The notes under the pieces: generated by a model
What the model was told of the DNA's origin: nothing
Databases searched by the model: none
Seen by the model: the letters and a program-made list of their open reading frames with translations, nothing else
Program-made: the position numbers and the translations under genes
Assembly: GCA_947589635.1 (NCBI GenBank)
Contig: CANQCC010000067.1
Span: forward strand, 1 to 8,412
Length of the DNA: 8,412 nucleotides
Source of the DNA: an uncultured Clostridia bacterium
GTDB lineage: Bacteria > Bacillota > Clostridia > Christensenellales > CAG-917
Direction: 5' to 3'
In this document: positions 4,420 to 8,412 of the stretch, one piece after another
Layout of the letters: each line of letters starts with the position of its first letter
How positions within the stretch are numbered: position 1 is the first letter of the stretch

Positions 4420-6178
4420 TTATTCGCGAAAATTCGAAGCGCTGCTTCCCGACGTGGAAAAGCCCGCGCGCTATTCGGGCGGGGAGTGGAATACCCCCGA
4501 TATGAACAAGCGCGTCAGGGCGGATATGTGCTTTTGTTTTCCCGATCTGTACGAGATAGGCATGAGCAACCTTGGCGTACAAATCCTTTACGACATCATA
4601 AATTGCCGGGAGGACTTCAGGGCGGAGAGGTGTTTTGCTCCCGCGCCCGACCTTGCCGAGCTGCTCAAAAAGAACGATATTCCCCTGCTTTCCATAGAGA
4701 CGAGAAAGCCGCTTAAAGATTTTGCCGTCGTAGGTTTTTCGATAGGTTTCGAACTTTTGTACACAAACGTCCTGTACATGCTTGACCTTGCGCGCATCCC
4801 CTTCAGGGCGTGCGACAGGGGCGAGGATATGCCCATTCTCATCGCGGGAGGACCTTGCAGCGTCAATCCGGAGCCGTTTGCGCCCTTCTTTGACGCCGTC
4901 GTGTGCGGAGAGGGAGAGGAGGTCGACCTTGAGATACTTAGGACGGTCGCGGACGGCAAAGAAAGAGGACTGTCAAAGGCGCAGATCCTCGAAAATCTGT
5001 CCCGCATAGAGGGCACGTACGTCCCCTCTCTCAAGCGGACGGGCTACGTCGTCAGAAAGGCGGTGGTCAAAGATTTTGAAAACGCGCCGTATATTTCAAG
5101 GCCTCTTGTGCCAAACATAGAAAGCGTGCACGACCGCGCCACGCTCGAGCTGTATCGCGGCTGCGCAAGCGGCTGCAGGTTTTGTCAGGCGGGATTCTGG
5201 TATCGCCCGATTCGCGAAAGAAGCGCGAAAAAGTGCGCCTCTCTTGCAAAAAACATGCTTGAAAGCACCGGATTTGACGAGCTCAGCCTCTGTTCGCTGT
5301 CCACAAGCGATTATACCGGCCTCGAACAGCTTGAAAACGAGCTCAGCCCCTATTGTCGCGAGCGCGGCATAACAATGGCGCTGCCAAGCCTCAGGATAAG
5401 CTCCTTCAAGCCGGATATGGCAAGGGATTCGCGGCGCAGCTCCTTGACGTTTGCGCCCGAGGCGGGCAGTCAGCGCCTTCGCAACGTCATAAACAAAAAC
5501 GTCAGCGAGGAAGAAATTGACAAAATAGCCGTCGCTTTCGAGGCGGGCTACGACAGCGTTAAACTTTACTTTATGATGGGCTTGCCGACCGAAACGGACG
5601 AGGACATCGCGGGCATTGCGGACATTTGCAGGCGGCTTAAGAGCTTGTATTGGGAAAAGAGGCACAAAAAGGGACTTAACATCTCGGTCAGTTGCGCCGT
5701 CTTCATTCCCAAGCCGTGCACGCCTTTCCAGTGGGAGGCGCAGATATCACTTGACGAGATGAAGAGAAGGCAGGCGTATCTGCGCGGGCTGCTGAAAGGG
5801 ATAAAGGGAGTAAACTTTTCCTGGCACGGAGCGGAGACGTCCGTGCTTGAGGCGGCGCTTGCGAGGGGAGACAGACGGCTTGCGGATGTGATAGAGGAAG
5901 CGTATAAGACGGGCGCCCGCTTCGACAGCTGGTCGGAGCACTTCAAATGGGATGTGTGGCAGGCGGCGTTCGAGTCAAGAGGGCTTAAAGCGGAGCAATT
6001 TACAAGAGCGCGCGATCTTGATGAAGAACTTCCGTGGGACTTCATAGACCCCGGAGTGGACAAGGAATATTTCAAGAAGGAAAGGGCGCTTGCCTATAAG
6101 GGCGTGACCACCCGCAATTGTCGCGAGGGCTGCAACGGTTGCGGCGCGCTTAAAGAGGGGAGGTGCACGATCTTATGA
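4412..6178 (+). CDS. B12-binding-like radical SAM protein, TIGR03960 family
   Basis: A 588-residue iron-sulfur protein of unknown substrate. Residues 8-60 match the TIGR03960 start (LLPDVEKPARY, then FPDLYEIGMSNLGVQILY). Residues ~100-180 form a cobalamin-binding-like Rossmann region ending in ILIAGGPCSVNPEPF and GEGEE. The [4Fe-4S]/SAM motif is RGCASGCRFCQAG, with Cys251, Cys255 and Cys258. TFAPEAGS and a KLYFMMGLPTETDED segment follow in the radical SAM barrel. The C terminus carries a second cysteine group (Cys570, Cys574, Cys577, Cys585), typical of this family and possibly another metal site. The classic B12 motif DxHxxG is not seen, so cobalamin binding is doubtful. The start overlaps the kinase gene by 8 bp, with only a weak SD. 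The stop overlaps the DUF2344 gene (ATGA), consistent with the family's usual pairing. In some bacteria the two are fused. Confidence 0.9.
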   Translation: MSDYSRKFEALLPDVEKPARYSGGEWNTPDMNKRVRADMCFCFPDLYEIGMSNLGVQILYDIINCREDFRAERCFAPAPDLAELLKKNDIPLLSIETRKPLKDFAVVGFSIGFELLYTNVLYMLDLARIPFRACDRGEDMPILIAGGPCSVNPEPFAPFFDAVVCGEGEEVDLEILRTVADGKERGLSKAQILENLSRIEGTYVPSLKRTGYVVRKAVVKDFENAPYISRPLVPNIESVHDRATLELYRGCASGCRFCQAGFWYRPIRERSAKKCASLAKNMLESTGFDELSLCSLSTSDYTGLEQLENELSPYCRERGITMALPSLRISSFKPDMARDSRRSSLTFAPEAGSQRLRNVINKNVSEEEIDKIAVAFEAGYDSVKLYFMMGLPTETDEDIAGIADICRRLKSLYWEKRHKKGLNISVSCAVFIPKPCTPFQWEAQISLDEMKRRQAYLRGLLKGIKGVNFSWHGAETSVLEAALARGDRRLADVIEEAYKTGARFDSWSEHFKWDVWQAAFESRGLKAEQFTRARDLDEELPWDFIDPGVDKEYFKKERALAYKGVTTRNCREGCNGCGALKEGRCTIL

Positions 6179-6798
6179 TAGCGCTCAAGTACGTCAAGAG
6201 CGGCAACATGCGCTTTGTCTCGCACATAGACCTTTTAAGGCATGCCTCGCGCATATTGAGGAGGGCGGGCATACCCGTCAGGTTCTCAAACGGATTCAAT
6301 CCGCACCCGCTGATATTTTTCTCCCCGCCTCTCGGGCTTGGCGTGGCGTCCGAGGCGGAGTACATCGCGATAGACGCTCCCATGGCGGCGGCGGAGGCGC
6401 TCGAGCGCTTCAATTTGTCCGCTCCCGCGGGGCTTAAGGCCACGCGCGCGTTCGACTTGAAGTCCAACCCTAATCTGCAGGCGCGCATAGTCGCCGCGGA
6501 TTACGTATATCCGTACGCGTATCGCGATATAGACTTTTCGCGCTTTGAAATAACCTATCTCAAAAAGGGCGAGGTCGTATCGGAAGACGCGGCGGCAAAG
6601 ATATTGGGCGCGACCTCCGAGGGCGGAAAGTTGTGCCTTCGCCTTGCCACGGGCGGAGTGAATTTAAGACCGGACAGACTGCTTGGCGCTCTCAACGGCA
6701 TCTACGGCGAGGACGCCAAGGTCACGGACATATTGAAAGTGCGCCAATTCGCGCTTGAAGAGGGCAAGCTTGTCCTTGTCGACGAAATTTTGAAATAA
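6175..6798 (+). CDS. DUF2344 / TIGR03936 radical SAM-linked protein
   Basis: A 207-residue soluble protein of the TIGR03936 family, almost always encoded next to or fused to a TIGR03960 radical SAM protein. Function is unknown. Characteristic segments are KYVKSGNMRFVSHIDLLRH (5-23), RRAGIPVRFSNGFNPHP (28-44) and the LGLGVASEAEY stretch (53-63). I chose ATG 6175, which overlaps the previous stop (ATGA) and has GGGGAGGT (6157-6164) about 10 nt upstream. A GTG at 6163 is in frame but lies inside that SD. Length is ordinary for the family. Coupled translation with the radical SAM gene suggests the two act as a complex. The RNase gene follows after 29 bp. Confidence 0.88.
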   Translation: MIALKYVKSGNMRFVSHIDLLRHASRILRRAGIPVRFSNGFNPHPLIFFSPPLGLGVASEAEYIAIDAPMAAAEALERFNLSAPAGLKATRAFDLKSNPNLQARIVAADYVYPYAYRDIDFSRFEITYLKKGEVVSEDAAAKILGATSEGGKLCLRLATGGVNLRPDRLLGALNGIYGEDAKVTDILKVRQFALEEGKLVLVDEILK

Positions 6799-6801
6799 CG
6801 C

Positions 6802-6825
6802 CTCGCGTCGCGAGTCGGAGAAGGA
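6802..6825 (+). promoter_or_regulatory. Small GC hairpin plus SD ahead of the RNase E/G gene
   Basis: CTCGCG (6802-6807) and CGCGAG (6809-6814) form an inverted repeat. As RNA it gives a 5-bp GC-rich stem with a 3-nt loop. Two nucleotides later comes the SD region GGAGAAGGA (6817-6825), with GGAG 7 nt from the ATG at 6828. It occupies most of the only gap between the DUF2344 gene and the RNase gene. It has no T stretch, so it is not a terminator. Confidence 0.45.
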
Positions 6826-6827
6826 AT

Positions 6828-8315
6828 ATGAAACAACTTATCCTGGACTATACCCCATATTGCACGCGCGCCGCGCTTGTCGAGGACGGCGAGATGATAG
6901 ACTTCTCGGTGGAGAGGACAAACGTGCGCGGGCTTGTGGGCAACATATATAAAGGGCGCGTGGAAAACGTGCTAAATTCAATGCAGGCGGCGTTTGTCAA
7001 CATAGGGCTTGAGAGAAACGGCTTTTTGTACGTCGGCGATTCGCGCGTGGACAGCAGCAGGATACAATCCGTCATGCCCAAAGGGGACAGAAAGATATCC
7101 GCGGGCGACGTCATAATGTGTCAGGTGGTCAAGGATCAGTTCGGCACAAAGGGCGCGAGGCTTGCGACGGACATAACTCTGCCCGGATATTATCTTGTCC
7201 TGTTGCCAAACTCCGGCTTTATAGGCGTATCCCGCAAGATAGAGGACGACGCCCGCCGCGAATATCTCGAACAGCTTGTCACGTCCATATGCCCAAGCGG
7301 CATGGGATTTATAATCCGCTCCGCCGCGGACAAGGCGACGGACAGGGACATAGTGATAGAGGCGACTCAGCTGTTCTCCCTTTGGGAAAAGATAGAGGCG
7401 GACTATGCCTCTGCGCCCGAAATGAGCATGATCTTTGAGGAGATGAGCCTCTTTGAGCGCGCCATCAGGGACACCTTCAGCGAGGACGTCGACCAGGTGA
7501 TCGTCAACGATCCCGGGGTCAAGGCGGCGCTTGAGGGCAGGATAGGCGGCGCAAAAATAGAGCTGTACACCGGGGAGCGTGGCATTATGGCGCACTACGG
7601 CCTCAGCAAGCAGATAAACCACCTGTGCGACAGGCGCGTGGACATGCCGGGCGGCGCGTACATAGTCATCGACAAGACGGAAGCGCTTACGGTCATCGAC
7701 GTCAACTCGGGCAAATTTGTGGGCTCCAAGGACCTTGAGGACACCGTTTTCCGCACAAATCTTGCGGCGGCGGATTGCATCGCAAGGCAACTGAGAGTGC
7801 GCAACATCAGCGGGATAATCGTCATCGATTTTATTGATATGGAAAAGAAGGAGCACAGAAAAGAGGTGCTCCGCCGCCTTGAAAAGGCGCTCAAACCCGA
7901 TCATCTGCGCACTTCCACCGTGGGCATGACCTCGCTTGGACTTGTGGAGCTGACAAGAAAGAAGACCCGCCTCGGCGTGGACGACTTCATGCTGCAGCCG
8001 TGCAAGGAGTGCGGCAGAGGCTTTGAGATAAGCGACATCCAGCGCTGCTTTATGTTGCGCGACGAACTTGTGGACTTCATGCTGTCTCATCACTCCGAAA
8101 AGACGTACGTCGGTGTGGAAAGAAACGTGTACGACATGGTTTTTGAAAGCAACATCTTCGAGCGCAACCTGCAAAACAATTGGCAGGGCAGAAAGATATT
8201 CGTATACACAAACGACGGCATATCCCGCGACAGATTTTACCTGACCGAGGAGGAGCCGAGCGTGCCTCCTCTTGCCATGCGCCTGCTTGCCGCGCAGACC
8301 GTCGAGGAAGAATAA
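6828..8315 (+). CDS. rng: Ribonuclease E/G family endoribonuclease
   Basis: A 495-residue RNase G-type enzyme, which cuts single-stranded AU-rich RNA in rRNA maturation and mRNA decay. The S1 RNA-binding domain lies at about 37-115 (GNIYKGRVENVLNSMQAAFVNIG, then GFLYVGD). The 5'-sensor/RNase H-like region follows. The DNase I-like catalytic part has the Mg2+ ligands Asp291 in DVNSGKF and Asp334 in IDFIDM. GLVELTRKK (371-379) and the zinc-link PCKECGRG with Cys392 and Cys395 follow. The C terminus has only a short acidic end, without the long degradosome scaffold of RNase E, so RNase G is the better name. The start is clear from the SD GGAG at 6817-6820 and the family N terminus (MKQLILDYTP). 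It is the last gene visible of the kinase-led operon; in Clostridia rplU often comes next. Confidence 0.95.
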   Translation: MKQLILDYTPYCTRAALVEDGEMIDFSVERTNVRGLVGNIYKGRVENVLNSMQAAFVNIGLERNGFLYVGDSRVDSSRIQSVMPKGDRKISAGDVIMCQVVKDQFGTKGARLATDITLPGYYLVLLPNSGFIGVSRKIEDDARREYLEQLVTSICPSGMGFIIRSAADKATDRDIVIEATQLFSLWEKIEADYASAPEMSMIFEEMSLFERAIRDTFSEDVDQVIVNDPGVKAALEGRIGGAKIELYTGERGIMAHYGLSKQINHLCDRRVDMPGGAYIVIDKTEALTVIDVNSGKFVGSKDLEDTVFRTNLAAADCIARQLRVRNISGIIVIDFIDMEKKEHRKEVLRRLEKALKPDHLRTSTVGMTSLGLVELTRKKTRLGVDDFMLQPCKECGRGFEISDIQRCFMLRDELVDFMLSHHSEKTYVGVERNVYDMVFESNIFERNLQNNWQGRKIFVYTNDGISRDRFYLTEEEPSVPPLAMRLLAAQTVEEE

Positions 8316-8412
8316 GCCCAAAATTAAAAGGCTGTAAATTTTGTAAAGGAATTTTTTTAAGACGTAAATTTTGGCATAATGGTCAAGATTATAAACAAGG
8401 TTATAAAATATC
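8316..8412 (+). other. AT-rich sequence after rng, with a 10-bp direct repeat
   Basis: No gene is supported. GTAAATTTTG occurs exactly at 8334-8343 and 8364-8373, 30 bp apart. CAAAATT (8319-8325) can pair with AATTTTG (8337-8343), and a T7 run lies at 8352-8358, but the stem is all weak pairs and not a convincing terminator. CATAAT (8375-8380) and two TTATAAA copies (8389-8395, 8401-8407) resemble -10 boxes, yet none has a good -35 at 16-18 bp. The stretch probably holds the control region of the next gene to the right. Confidence 0.5.

Noticed and set aside
6163..6174. GTG 6163 as the start of the DUF2344 protein
   Set aside because: The codon is part of the SD itself; ATG 6175 overlaps the upstream stop and matches the family N terminus.
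6978..8321. 447-codon open frame on the minus strand across the RNase gene
   Set aside because: It is in exact codon register with the sense gene, which avoids TTA, CTA and TCA codons in this stretch and so creates no antisense stops. The predicted peptide has no recognisable domain and the sense gene is certain.
8379..8412. ATG at 8379 opening a frame to the window edge
   Set aside because: Only 11 codons are visible with no SD, and the start lies inside AT-rich presumed control sequence. It does not read like the start of ribosomal protein L21.

Overview
The window looks like chromosomal core sequence from an endosporulation-lineage member of the Bacillota, most likely class Clostridia. 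The basis is a min-locus / SpoIVFB-type protease / TIGR03960 radical SAM / DUF2344 / RNase G order, which is typical of Clostridia just upstream of ribosomal protein genes rplU-rpmA. Further support comes from strong AGGAGG-type ribosome binding sites, one near-consensus SigA promoter, and heavy use of ATA (Ile) and AGG/AGA (Arg) in otherwise fairly GC-rich genes. All recognisable genes are on the + strand. I see no tRNA, rRNA, CRISPR array, insertion sequence or phage gene.

Layout. Bases 1-804 hold the C-terminal three quarters of an MreB-like actin homologue that enters from the left edge and is closed by a rho-independent terminator at 832-865. Bases 878-1869 hold minD and minE overlapping by ATGA, with no minC between the actin gene and minD. 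Bases 1918-2157 encode an unrecognised 79-residue single-span membrane protein. It is followed after 4 bp by a site-2-protease gene of the SpoIVFB family (2162-3157) with an unusual basic, internally repeated tail. A 290-bp gap (3158-3447) turns sharply AT-rich. It carries a 23-bp direct repeat, a TTGACT-N17-TATAAT promoter and a leader hairpin. From there a tightly packed transcription unit runs to the right edge: ROK-family sugar kinase (3448-4419), B12-binding-like radical SAM protein (4412-6178), its DUF2344 partner (6175-6798) and RNase E/G (6828-8315). The last 97 bp are AT-rich, with a 10-bp direct repeat and no convincing gene.

How the genes fit together. The left half concerns cell shape and division-site placement (MreB-like, MinD, MinE) and regulated intramembrane proteolysis, which in spore formers is the sigma-K checkpoint. 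The right half couples a glucokinase-type enzyme to an uncharacterised radical SAM/DUF2344 pair and an endoribonuclease of RNA maturation and decay. Most of the window is ordinary, well-conserved housekeeping DNA. The most unusual points are: an actin homologue whose ATPase residues appear substituted; a minD start codon with no Shine-Dalgarno just after a terminator; MinD and MinE that both seem to lack their usual membrane-targeting ends; and a small membrane protein sitting where SpoIVFA would be expected. I did not find evidence of a wholly new system, but the radical SAM/DUF2344/RNase G set is a genuine function-unknown module.
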